Shown here in pieces: positions 41,949-51,787 of a stretch of DNA of 64,000 nt. Within the stretch, counting starts at the first letter, position 1, and every line of letters starts with the position of its first letter. Source of the DNA: Chlorops oryzae (taxonomy: Eukaryota > Arthropoda > Insecta > Diptera > Chloropidae); the NCBI GenBank assembly GCA_020466095.1, contig CM035806.1, positions 115,110,950-115,174,949 on the forward strand. The letters run 5' to 3'. Under the pieces are notes generated by a model. It made no database searches. It saw only the letters and a program-made list of their open reading frames with translations, and was not told where the DNA came from. The position numbers were made by a program, and so were the translations under genes.

Positions 41949-42182
41949 CATATATTACTATATATGTCACTCAGGAGCCGTTTCGGTTTTGGCTTGTTTC
42001 ACCATGGTCTTGGGTACCCACCACGGTTTTGGGTACCCACCAAAATGAGCATTTTGCACTGAGGTACTCACCAAAAGTATTTCTCTCTCGCTCTTCTTTT
42101 GCCTGTCGAGTAACATCTCTTTCTAACTGGCGCGAAACGTCCCGCGCAATATCTCTGAGAGTGACATATATTGTTATATATG
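41949..42182 (-). mobile_element. hAT-type MITE, family H copy 2 (234 bp)
   Basis: Same 234-bp unit as 17426-17659, reversed. TSD CTTGAGTA at 41941-41948 and 42183-42190. The right TSD overlaps the left TSD of the next copy. Confidence 0.92.
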
Positions 42183-43269
42183 CTTGAGTACTATCCATAT
42201 ATGTATAACTATATATTATATGTCACTCAGGAGCCGTTTCTATTGTGGCTTTTTTCAACACGGTCTTGGGTACCCACCAAAATGAGCATTTTTCACTTAG
42301 GTACTCACCAAAAGTATTTCTCTCTCGCTCTTTTTTTGCCTGCCGAGTAACATCTCTTTCTAATAGCGCGTTTCTATATGGTGTTTAACTCTGAGATGTT
42401 TAGCTAAACACTTCGAGCGGTTCCACGTATGCGAGGTGTTTAAGTTTCACAGCTGTTTGTTTATTTACAATTGCAAGCAGTGTTCCCATTTGTAGGAAAA
42501 TCACTTGAAGGGAAAGAGGGACAGAATTATTAAATTCGGCAAAATGTAGGGAATTTGTGGTATATTCTTAAATATTAAGAGATATTTTGAATATAGTTTC
42601 TTGTCGATCAATAAAAACGACAAAATAAACGTCTCGTCTCGTGGAGTTGGAAGTGGAAAACCCAGAAAAAACTATATCTGAAAGAATTTAGGAGGATTAT
42701 AATTTTTACACGGTTTTGAAATCGATTTCTGTGACATGGCCCATAACCTTAATTTTATTATTTTTGGTAAAAACTATCGTTCAGCATCGATACTCTACCA
42801 AGAATCATACAATACAAGATTATGCCTTGCGCATATTATACATTTTTTTCGAATTTTTGCGTGTGTAAAAAAATTTGGGGAATTTTTTGTAGTTTGTAGG
42901 GAATTTTTATTTTTGCTTTTGCCAACATTTTTTTTGTTTTTTGTTTTGATTTTCTTATGACAGTTAGATATGCATGAATTTCCGATACGATAAATGTTTA
43001 TGAGGTGTTAAAGAGATAAGCACTTCGTTATCGCGTTTAACTTTTGTATGGCAAAACACGAGTTTAACACCTCGTTTAGGGCCCTAAACGCTTAAACGCG
43101 AGTTAACCCATTATCTGCCGGTACCAAAAATACGATGAATTTAGGCTTGAGTTTGGTTTTGCAAGCTTCTAGTGGCGTAATTAAGAGATTTTAGCGTTTT
43201 TGAAAAAATACAAATTTTTTATTGGGAGATATGGGGTGGTCGATATATCGACCAAAGGCAGAATCACTA

Positions 43270-44931
43270 TACACTGCGCGCCACTTGAAAAGCACATATA
43301 ACAAATTTTTTTTTATATATATCTCTCAATCCATATAAGTGAGAGCGTTGAATTTTTTTGTATTGAAGGCGGTACATCAATCCCTTATTTAATCCCGCTT
43401 AAATGGCTGAAATATGTGGAGCGGTGAATTTTTTTTTTATTAATTTTTGAACGAATCAACTCCAAAAAAGGATCATATTTGCACCACTTGAATAGAACAC
43501 CTTTAAAAAAAAGCGAGTTTTCAACATTTTCTTATCTGACCTTTATTTATACATAAATAAAACGTAGTAAGAACATTTTCCATAAAAAAAGATGATCTTT
43601 TAATAATGGGTGGAACCCGCTTTGTTAGTTATAACTTCAAGCACCCTGTTTGGGATGGACTCGTTCATTAAAGCAATATAAGAAAGTGTAATAGTGTTCA
43701 AAGCGTGTTTTATGGCGTCAATTAGTTCGCAAACAGTTGAAAATTGTTTTCCAGGTTCATAGACCTTTCGAGTAACCCAAACCCAAACGTTTTCTATGGT
43801 GGTTAAGTCTAGTGAATATGGATGCCAGCTTAAAAGCGCTACATTTTGCTTTAGTATGTTGGACTTTACAGCCCGGGCAGTGTGAATCGGAGCGGTATCA
43901 TGTTGGTAGGTCCATTTCAAAGGTCCGAAAATCTCGCTAAAACAAGGAAACGCCTTCTGAATCACACCACAGTAAACCGTTGCATTTATAGCCGTAGTCA
44001 AAAATTGCAGTTCACAAGTGCCGAAGGATGAGATTGCTCCCCACAGCTTCACACCGCCTGCTCGACTGTGATTACGGTCCAAATAGTGTCTTTCTTGCAT
44101 TAATACATGAAAATAAAAACTATAGCCATCGGGTCTTTCCAAATTAAATTTTTTCTCACCTGAGAACACAACACGATGCGATTCGGTAGTCCACGACAGG
44201 TTGGCGCGGCAGAATTTGAGGTGCTGCTCCTTACGGGCGGGGTTGAGTGAGGTTTTCTTCTTAGTATTTAGTCTTTGAATATGGCCAGCCCTCGATATAA
44301 AACGCCTTATAGTAGTTAAACTCGCATTAACACCTGATTTTTGCCTTATCTTTGCTATGGAGTCGTGCGAGTTTGAAGAGATTCTTAAAATAAGTCACTT
44401 GTCCGCCTCAGGAAGAACACGGTGCGTTCGTCCTTACATGTTTTTCCTATGTTTGGCTTCATTTAAACAAAAGGCAGATATAACTTTTCGGCTTTTTTCG
44501 ATTTTTTTTTTTGTATTTGCGAAACAGATAGCCCCATATCCTTGTACGCTTTGATTTCGCCTTTTTGGTCTCATTTAAGGCTTTTCCACAACCCATTTCA
44601 ACTTTATTTAGCCTCAAAAATACGCTATCTCATTAAATTATATAAAAACCAGCAGTTTACGTCGAAAGCCACGGAAAAAACTACTCGATTTGATTAACTG
44701 TTCTATTCAAGTGTTGAAAATTTTTTGCATGCTTTTCGTCAACACGAAAACAAAAAAGCTAAAATTCTTACAAAGTTTCTTTTCCCAAGCTTGAACTTTG
44801 TGATAGAAAACGAAAAAGTGCTAATAAAAAGATTTATGAAGATTTAACCGCAATCCGCCAAGCAATTTCTTTGTTTGAAGCAGTTATATTGAGAAATGGA
44901 CTGGTGTGCTATTCAAGTGGCGCGGAGTGCA
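43270..44931 (-). mobile_element. Tc1-like element (1662 bp)
   Basis: Ends TACACTGCGCGCCACTTGAA and TGCACTCCGCGCCACTTGAA (inverted), flanked by TA at 43268-43269 and 44932-44933. Length is typical for Tc1. It encodes a decayed DD34E transposase on the minus strand. Confidence 0.85.
43600..44480 (-). pseudogene. Tc1-like transposase, inactivated
   Basis: A paired-domain-like N-terminus is read from the complement of 44480-44170 (GRTHRVLPEADK, a stop, 'SLTTIRRFISRAGHIQRL'), then the catalytic domain to 43600. The second Asp (YQHDTAPIHT) and the Glu (TIENVWVW), 34 residues apart, are kept. The first catalytic Asp, in the position of 'FSDEKKF', is replaced: the protein has FSGEKKFNL. With that change and the N-terminal stop it should be dead. 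Confidence 0.85.
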
Positions 44932-45390
44932 TAGTGATTCTGCCTTTGGTCGATATATCGACCATCTTTTTTAACTCCTTATAAAACTCATCAAAATATT
45001 TTTTTTTGTTTTCAGAATCTTTTAAAAATGATATTTGAAATTTGTTCTGATATCTTAGAAAAAAATTACATTGAAGTTAATAATTTTTCTTTTGGAAAAT
45101 GGGTGCGGAAAAAAATCTTTAAAATGGCTTATCCAATTGGAAAGCCCATACCAAAATCCAATTGGAAAATTTTTGGAGGTTTGACTATCCGTCTGTTTTC
45201 CATAGACCAACCTATCATTTACAAAAAATATTAAGACTTTATTCGTATCCTTTGATTTTTAGGATTTTTTTAAAGTTGTTGGTCGAGATCTCGACCGCCA
45301 GGCAGATAATGGGTTAAACACCATATGGAAATGCACTATAAATGTCGCGCCAAAATCTATGAGAGTGAGATATATAGTAATATATGGTAC

Positions 45391-45994
45391 CAGTGTTGCC
45401 ATTTTAGCATTTTTCAGGCTAAATTTAGCTTTTTATTTCCTAATTTAGCCGCTAAATAAACAGTTTAGCTTCTAGCTTTTTTTTTAGCTCGAAATTTATT
45501 TTGCGATTTTAGCCATAAAATAACGTCTTTAGCTTTTAGCCTTTTTTTAGCTTGTACGTTTTCTGTCATGCAACACTGAAGCTAATATGAACGGCGACTT
45601 AAGCGAACCCGACACGGTACTGAATAGCCTACTGAATTCATACGTACGTGTTCAGTATGTTTGCGTCGACACGTTACTGAATTCAGCCATTCAATACGGA
45701 AAATCAAAACGATTTGGATTTTGCTTACTGAATCGCTTCCGTCGTTGTGAGACGCATACACATTTATTTCACTAACACACATATAGCATTCAGTACGGAA
45801 TTCAGTACCGTGTCGGGTTCGCTTTACAGATGAAGATTTGGAGTTATTGGATGATGTTTTAAATTGAAATAAAACCCAAAAATTTAACATACATTTAGCT
45901 TTTTATTTTAGCTTGGAAATTTTTTTTTTGGCCTTTTTTAGCCTTCTTTTTGTAAGGTTTTAGCTTCTTCTGCAAAAAAGTTCTGGCAACACTG
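45391..45994. mobile_element. hAT-like element with CAGTGTTGCCA ends (604 bp)
   Basis: TIR CAGTGTTGCCA and complement; perfect 8-bp TSD TATGGTAC (45383-45390, 45995-46002). The body is built of many 'tttagc'/'agctttt' words and contains a 222-bp PIF-like MITE. It landed on the right TSD of the family H MITE. Confidence 0.92.
45602..45823. mobile_element. PIF/Harbinger-like MITE (222 bp)
   Basis: Long perfect TIR AGCGAACCCGACACGGTACT.. with complement; TTA on each side (45599-45601, 45824-45826). Three-base TTA/TAA duplications are typical of PIF/Harbinger. ORFs here are accidental. Confidence 0.85.
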
Positions 45995-46006
45995 TATGGT
46001 ACTATC

Positions 46007-46544
46007 GAAGGAAAGAATTCGACAGTGGCGACGCACAGTGTTGCGAGGTGGACAAAATAAAAAAAAGTTGATGTCGGATTTTTTTAAAAATTTTGATGGC
46101 GATTTACAGCAAATACCAGCAACTGATCAAGGCTTAAATATCTTTGAAAAATACTAATGTTTACTTATGCTTTGGAGCCTTCAAAGTGCAAACTTCAAAA
46201 CCGATGTTGCTTATGGCAAAAATATACCGAATTTATGTTGTATTTCATTTGTTTTTTAACTTATTCATAAGATTGATGACTTTTCTGAAAGCTCAACTTA
46301 TTTCCTAGAGGGTAGTTTTTGTTTTGTTTTCTTTTGTTTGACATTTTAAAAGTTTCGTTATTTAGAATGAAACATAAAAGAAAATTACTCAAAATATGCG
46401 TTTTAAAAGTTTCGAAGAGGGCGAAAAGTTGTGTTACAATTTGTGACTACAATTTTTAATAAGAATATATAAAAGAAAGTATGTATAATCCAAATCAAAA
46501 AGATTTGCCTGCACCTTTTTGCAACTTTGTTTTTTACGTTGATT
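46007..46544. other. Unassigned spacer
   Basis: AT-rich, no structure recognised apart from a pyrimidine-rich tract just before 46545 that could be a splice acceptor. Confidence 0.25.
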
Positions 46545-46766
46545 TTTGTAGTGGAGTCTTCAATAAAAATTGGCGAAATTTTCGAAGCTTGGTGTGCAGG
46601 GAACAATGCAAATAAGGAGCCAGCGGTGCAAATATTTGTGAATAACAAATTAAGCAGAGAGTTGAGTATTGAAGAGCGTAGTAAAATTAGAAATATGTGT
46701 GTTCATTTTGAAAAATTATGCTCTTGTATGAGATTGGTGCAAATTTATACGATGTTCGCGTCTTAA
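46545..46766 (+). CDS. Coding-like block, unidentified
   Basis: Behind an acceptor-like TTTTTGTAG one frame reads ESSIKIGEIFEAWCAGNNAN, then 'EPAVQIFVNNKLSRELSIEE' and 'RNMCVHFEKLC'. Composition is balanced and unlike the AT-driven ORFs nearby. It ends inside a small inverted repeat (46754-46831), which supplies the stop, so the natural 3' end is lost. No family recognised. Confidence 0.3.
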   Translation, partial: FVVESSIKIGEIFEAWCAGNNANKEPAVQIFVNNKLSRELSIEERSKIRNMCVHFEKLCSCMRLVQIYTMFAS

Positions 46767-46831
46767 GTCTTTGTTCTATCTCTGTTGCTTTTTATATCAG
46801 AACTGTGTACGAAAAGACTTAAGACGCGAAC
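46754..46831. repeat. Short inverted-repeat element (78 bp)
   Basis: GTTCGCGTCTTAAGTCTTT and its perfect complement enclose about 40 bp. TSD not clear. Confidence 0.65.
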
Positions 46832-47478
46832 GTGAAAACAGTAATGAAAGCCTACGTAATTAAAAGACATCCCCAGGGCTGGACCGTGTTTTTTTATTTT
46901 TTGTGCTAAATACACATTTAAATTTTACAAATAAATATCATTCATTAATAAGTATTTTCTGAATTGTTATGCGATTTTCGGGAGTTTCAAAAGTACTCTA
47001 TTTACCAACTTTGAGTGGGCGTAGCACAAAAAGTGGGCGTGGTAGCAAATTGAAATTAGGTTTTTCCAATTTCGGAGCACAACAGTAAACTCTGTTCCGA
47101 ATTTCAAGCCTCTAGGACTAAAATTGCAGAATTTGGGTCCCCCCTTTACATGGGGGGTGGGGGTTGGGGTGGTTCGATTTTCAAAATATTTTCAAAATTT
47201 CTTAATTTTATGAAAATAAACCTCCATGTCAAATTTCATTGGTCTAGCACAACTCCTTCTATTTTTGGCCACGAGATGTATGGAGACGCGACACTTTGCG
47301 ACGCGCCATGCTCATATTTTAGCGTCTACTAGCACAAAAACAACAAGCATACGAAAAAAAAGAGCGTCAGTTGCGCTGCTCTCTCGCATTCTCTCGAAAT
47401 TAAAAAAAAACAGCTTTCAAACTCACATGTACACGCTGTCGATATGAAAGCTATAACACAGCTTTTGAATGTCGCTTA
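46832..47478 (+). other. Spacer with a DINE-like remnant
   Basis: 46990-47320 has 'gtgggcgtag..aaaagtgggcgtgg' and 'tcaaatttcattggtctagc', reminiscent of DINE-1-type elements, together with a G-rich run (ggggggtgggggttggggtgg, near 47150). Too decayed for a firm family call. Confidence 0.4.
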
Positions 47479-47608
47479 TGTGCTTTTCAGACGTACAACG
47501 AAATCTCGAGATTTCAGAAAATTTTCGAACAAATTTGACATTTGAAATCCAGGCGATTTCAATTTTGTTCTGAAATCCCGAGATTTCGTTGTACGTCTGA
47601 AAAGCACA
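47479..47608. mobile_element. PIF/Harbinger-like MITE (130 bp)
   Basis: About 40-bp TIRs starting TGTGCTTTTCAGACGTACAA, nearly perfect; TTA on each side (47476-47478, 47609-47611). Confidence 0.85.
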
Positions 47609-47644
47609 TTAGGGACGTTTAATGGGCCTGACAATCTCTGATAT

Positions 47645-47812
47645 AGAACTATAGCTGCAACTTCGGCCAAATTTCGGCGCGATATGGCATGATTTGGTGA
47701 AAAAGTTCAACTGTGGGGAACCACGCCATAAGTCGAGTGTTGTGGTGAACCACGTAATAGAAAGTGTGGTGTACCACGTAATAGCTTTTGGCCGAAGTTA
47801 CAGCGATAGTTC
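47645..47812. repeat. Inverted-repeat element, about 170 bp
   Basis: 'agaactatagctgcaacttcggccaaa' and complement-like 'tttggccgaagttacagcgatagttct' bound it. Inside, 'gtggtgaaccacgtaatag' and 'gtggtgtaccacgtaatag' form a short tandem. TSD unclear. Confidence 0.6.
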
Positions 47813-48628
47813 TATATGGTTGCATCGGTTGCGTGAGGCCGAACATCCCTCTCGGAAGGCATCTGCACAAACGTTCTCATTATTTTGAAGTGTTTCGTCA
47901 ACATTCCAGCTCATTTCCCAAATTCACCGCGCCTTCGCTCCAACCACTCTTCGCCTGTCAACGCTAGGGTTAGCTGACGATGACGCACAGTGTGCTGAGT
48001 GCGGTAAAAAATGCCAAAAATAAGGTGCAGTTTTTGGAGGTTTTGTTCCTGAAGATGCTTAGAGAATGCATTGAGTAAGAAAATCCTAAATTTTCTTGCG
48101 CTAATCATTTGAATTGAGCTCACAGCAGGCCTTTGAAGTTTCCTTAAGCAAAATATGAACAAGTGCCGTTTTACACAATTATTTCATATGGGTTCAAATC
48201 GAAATATGTATTAGTAAGTATATAGCAATCAATACCCAAGTATTATACGGGTCATTCCACGCAAAATTTGCCACCTAAATTTTTTTTTTGGAAATAATAT
48301 TTTTTTTTTCGATAGAATAGCCAAAAATAATAGGTACGTTTTATTTTTGTTCGAAAAATTTTCCATAGTTTTCCCGGAAAATAATTTTGAAATCTCACGT
48401 TTCACGTCATTTTTTGAAACAGGTCTTTTTTTAATCGCTTCCACTGAAAAATCTAAGGACGTAACTAAATTTTTTTCAAGGGGTGAAATGATCGCCTTTT
48501 GATCAACTTTAGAGTGAGTTACACTAAATACCGTTATAATTTGAATTTCAGTGAAAAAAAAAATTAAATTTTGCAATGCAAATTTTTTTTTGAATTTGGA
48601 CATTTTTGTAATTTTTATTTTTGTTTTA
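47813..48628. other. Unassigned region
   Basis: Two minus-strand ORFs (47911-48162, 48229-48603) have low-complexity, AT-driven composition. 'gggtcattccacgcaaaatt' near 48250 is a type of word found at repeat borders, but no partner end was seen. Confidence 0.25.
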
Positions 48629-49520
48629 AAACAAGTAAGGGTGTTTTAGTCAGGCGAGCCTGACAATAGAATACCCGACACAGACACTTATGTTCGAATA
48701 ATTTTTAATATCAAGAGGTGTTTAAGGACATATTGGGCCCATATACCGACTTTTGTTTAATTTCTTTATAAAAACCGCCCATTTGCCACGCCCAATTTTT
48801 CAATTTTTTTGGGATTCTAATCGGACCCTTATATATACGCTTAAAATCTAAGTTTCATTGAAATATTTCAATAAAGTCCGCTTTTGAGGCATTTTTGGGA
48901 TTTTTGTGACAGACCCTAGTACTAGAGGTACCCTTAATAATGGTTCTATCGAAAATTTTTTTAGCGATGACGTTACTGGCTATCAAGGAAGCATACGTGC
49001 CAACTTTCGTTCAAGTCCCATTTGTATTTCAGGTGTAGGAGACAATTTTCGAAAAACGCCCTTATGCCACGCCCACTTTTCAAATTTTCTGAAATCATAT
49101 TACTTGCCTTTAAACATGTTCAAATACCAAGTTTCATCAAAATATCTTGAAAAACTCAGGTTTTAGAGCAGTTTTTGTGATTTTCATAACAGACCCTAGT
49201 ACTGGAGGTACCCCTAAAAATGGTCCGATCGGGTCCATTCTCGAACTTGTTCTTACTCATGTCCCCATGAGCACGCATGCAAAATTTTGTCAAGATAGCT
49301 CAACTCCTTCGATAAGATAACTGTATACAGACAGACGGAAAGACGGTCAGACGGACAGACGGACAGACGGACATGTCTAAATCGAATCTCCTGGTGACGC
49401 TGATTTTCTATATTTCTATATTTCTATATACACTTTGTATGGTCTATCTCGACTGGTTCTGGGTGTTACACACAACCCAACAAACGCAATATACCCTCGA
49501 CACAGAGTGTGTCGGGTATA
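48629..49520 (+). mobile_element. DINE-1-like family C unit, copy 1
   Basis: Starts 'aaacaagtaagggtg', perfect hairpin GTCAGGC/GCCTGAC, then ATACCCGACACA. Two internal blocks each with 'gccacgccca' and 'cagaccctagtactggaggta'-type words follow, then a (ACAGACGG)n tract (49328-49372), 'ctggtgacgctga' and the end hairpin CGACACA-GAG-TGTGTCG followed by GGGTAT. Its layout parallels family B. Confidence 0.85.
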
Positions 49521-49664
49521 ATGACAGCCCAAACATTTTTCTTATTACTGGTAATCTTTCAGGATGGGACAATCGGTACGTTTGGAGAAAACTAATTTTC
49601 TTTACGCGCAAAACGTACCGCAGCGCATACTTTTGAACATAACAAAGCTATTTAGTGAGCGTAC

Positions 49665-50096
49665 GAGCGAACTTTTTGGGCAGGATATTTATGGCTACAA
49701 AGGAAGTATAAGTGCCAATTTTCGTTCAAGTCCCATAGGCGATTCGGGAGTAGGAAACAATTTTGAAAAACGCCCTTCTGCCACGCCCATTTTTCTAATT
49801 TTTATAAATCACATTATTTGGCCTAAAATATGTGCCAAATTTCATCAAAATATCTTGTAAAACATCGGTTTTAGAGCAGTTTTTGTGATTTCCATAACAG
49901 ACCCTAGTACTGGCGGTACCCCTAAAAATTGTCCGATCGGGTCCATTCTCGAACTTGTTCTTACTCTTGTCCCCGTAAGCACGCATACCAAATTTCGTCA
50001 AGATAGCTCAACTCCTTCGATAACAAAACTGTATACAAATAGACAGACAGACGGACAGACAGACAGACAGACAGACGGACAGACTGACAGAAGATG
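49665..50096 (+). mobile_element. DINE-1-like family C, partial copy 2
   Basis: Matches the second half of copy 1 from 'caaaggaagtataagtgcc' through 'agaccctagtactggcggta' to a (GACAGACA)n tract (50041-50093). The 5' hairpin and the 3' terminal segment are missing. Confidence 0.8.
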
Positions 50097-50260
50097 GCAT
50101 GAATAAATGAAAAAGGTCTTGAATTTAATTGTTTTTTTATTTATAGTAAAAAAGGTATATTATGTAATTAAAACATAAAAACAAATAAATAAAATAAATA
50201 ATGCATAATTCAAATGCGTTTTTAGAAAAAAATAATAATAATAAATAAAATATCTTATAT

Positions 50261-50649
50261 GCTATAAACAGAATAAGGGCGTAAGCGAATATTCGCCAGG
50301 CGAATACGCCGAAGAATTCGCGCGGGTGAACACAATGACAGCGAATGGCGAACTTATGTTCTTTTCAGAATTTCGAAAAACTATGATTGAAAATATAAGT
50401 CATTGCCAGCAGAAAGTACAAACCCTCATTTTCGAAACAAAATTTCAAAGATTTTATACAAATGCATATGTTTTCTGATGTGTAAATTCTGCGATTCGCC
50501 AGTCGCCGGCGCTACCATTAGAATTAGATCTATTGCGGCGTTTTGACGCGGCGAAAATCGCTGTGTTGTGGGCAACTTCGTATAACCATGTGTATTTTAA
50601 GCAACGACGTCGAGCGAATATTCGCTGACGTTCTTATTCTGTTTATAGC
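50261..50649. mobile_element. Inverted-repeat element (389 bp)
   Basis: GCTATAAACAGAATAAG and complement at the ends, extending into 'gcgaatattcgc' on both sides. Interior has 'ggcgaatacgcc' and other GCGAAT words. TSD uncertain. Confidence 0.65.
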
Positions 50650-50658
50650 AATAGACTG

Positions 50659-51416
50659 CTAGTATTCATAGTTGAAATCTGCATTCGTTTTTACGAACAA
50701 AATGTGCTCTAAATTCGTGGAGTTCAATTTATTTCGCTGATCCGAAAGAATGTATTTTAGCTCCGAAAATACTCGCTCAACGCTTACTTGAGTGCATGGT
50801 ATGCCCAACACAACTTTCGCTATTTCTGTTAAAGAATCTCCCTGGTTGTTCCAAAAATCAATAACGTTTTCTTTTATTGCCAGTGTTTTTATGATTATAG
50901 AATTATCTTTAATATATTGAACGTTTACACCCAAAACACTTATAGACAACCTGGTCAATCAACTCTTAACGCTATTAGTTTCCCACCTAACTCCTCACTG
51001 ATTTCTCTTTTTAGGCTGAACGAAAACCATTTTTTCCATAATATTATGCGAGTTCAAAAAAATATTCAGTGCGTTCAGTATGGGTTTCATCAAGTATTGA
51101 AATGGGCGGTCTTCAGCCATACGAAGGGGTCTTCCGCATTTAGTAAACAGTTCTATGAAAGCCAATTCTGCCTTTTTGCATGCTAATTGCGAAAGATAAT
51201 TCCATTTTGTCGTCTTTTTTTTTTAATGCCAAACTCTACTCTGTGTTTTATAGTATAGCTTTCATATAACGCTGCATGAAAATTCTTTAAATGACGTTGC
51301 AAATTCCCAGCGTGCGCCGATAAAACCTTATTACAGCTATCGTTTTTGCAAACCATTTCATTTTCATTTCGTGATTCAAAAAAACCTCGTAGCATTTCGT
51401 TTTTCGGACGAGGCAT
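50659..51416 (-). pseudogene. hAT transposase with internal deletion (BED finger + dimer domain)
   Basis: ATG at 51416 starts MPRPKNEMLRGFFESR; a BED-type zinc finger follows (VCKNDSCNKVLSAHAGNLQR, HLKNFH). The next block (about 51180-50960, 'ELAFIELFTKCGRPLRMAED') leads after stops to 'SISVLGVNVQYIKDNS' and then IAKVVLGIPCTQVSVERVFS, the hAT dimerisation domain. Most of the catalytic core between is missing: the protein is about 240 codons against 600 or more for the family. Confidence 0.8.
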
Positions 51417-51456
51417 GACTGATTTTTACGTGTTGTGTCTCCGATAGGCTATGAAC

Positions 51457-51690
51457 CATATATTACTATATATGTCACTCTCATAGATTTTGGGCGGGAC
51501 ATTTCGCGCCAGTTAGAAAGAGATGTTACTCGGCAGGCAAAAAAAGAGCGAGAGAGAAATACTTTTGGTGAGTACCTAAGTGAAAAATGCTCATTTTGGT
51601 GGGTACCCAAGACCATGGTGGGTACCCAAGCCCGTGTTGAAAAGAGCCAAAATGGAAACGGCTCCTGAGTGACATATATAGTTATATATG
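51457..51690 (+). mobile_element. hAT-type MITE, family H copy 4 (234 bp)
   Basis: Same length and orientation as 17426-17659; perfect 8-bp TSD CTATGAAC (51449-51456, 51691-51698). Confidence 0.92.
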
Positions 51691-51787
51691 CTATGAACAA
51701 CTAACAAGAGTACGAAAAGAAACAAACGGTTCGCAATCGTTTCGTTCTTGATTCGTTTCCAATTGTACCTATGCAACAAAGCAAAGC

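Larger units (their letters stand above)
43107..45313. mobile_element. TTAA-flanked (piggyBac-like) element with a Tc1 inside
   Basis: TIR CCCATTATCTGCC and complement, TTAA at 43103-43106 and 45314-45317. Starting with CCC and duplicating TTAA fits piggyBac. Its centre was a perfect 62-bp palindrome (arms 43238-43267 and 44934-44963) into which the Tc1 element jumped. Without the Tc1 it is about 540 bp, a MITE. Confidence 0.8.
42364..45338. mobile_element. TAA-flanked TIR element carrying further insertions
   Basis: Ends TAGCGCGTTTCTATATGGTG and complement-like TAGTGCATTTCCATATGGTG, both followed by 'tttaac'; TAA on each side (42361-42363, 45339-45341). A 3-bp TWA-type TSD would fit PIF/Harbinger. 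Its own DNA is about 42364-43102 plus 45318-45338. A run of 'aaacgcttaaacgcgag' sits next to the inner insertion. No coding capacity recognised. Confidence 0.65.
42196..45386 (-). mobile_element. hAT-type MITE, family H copy 3, carrying nested insertions
   Basis: Starts CATATATGTATAACTATA and ends 'gtgagatatatagtaatatatg'. Its TSD GTACTATC stands at 42188-42195; on the right it was split by another hAT element, and is complete again at 45999-46006 once that element is removed. A 3-kb insertion (42364-45338) divides its body. Confidence 0.9.

Noticed and set aside
47149..47171. G-quadruplex or telomere-like tract
   Set aside because: A single G-rich run (gggggg..ggggg..gggg) without telomeric periodicity and without evidence of function.
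48229..48603. A 124-aa minus-strand protein
   Set aside because: Lys/Phe/Ile-rich, homopolymer-driven sequence with no motif.
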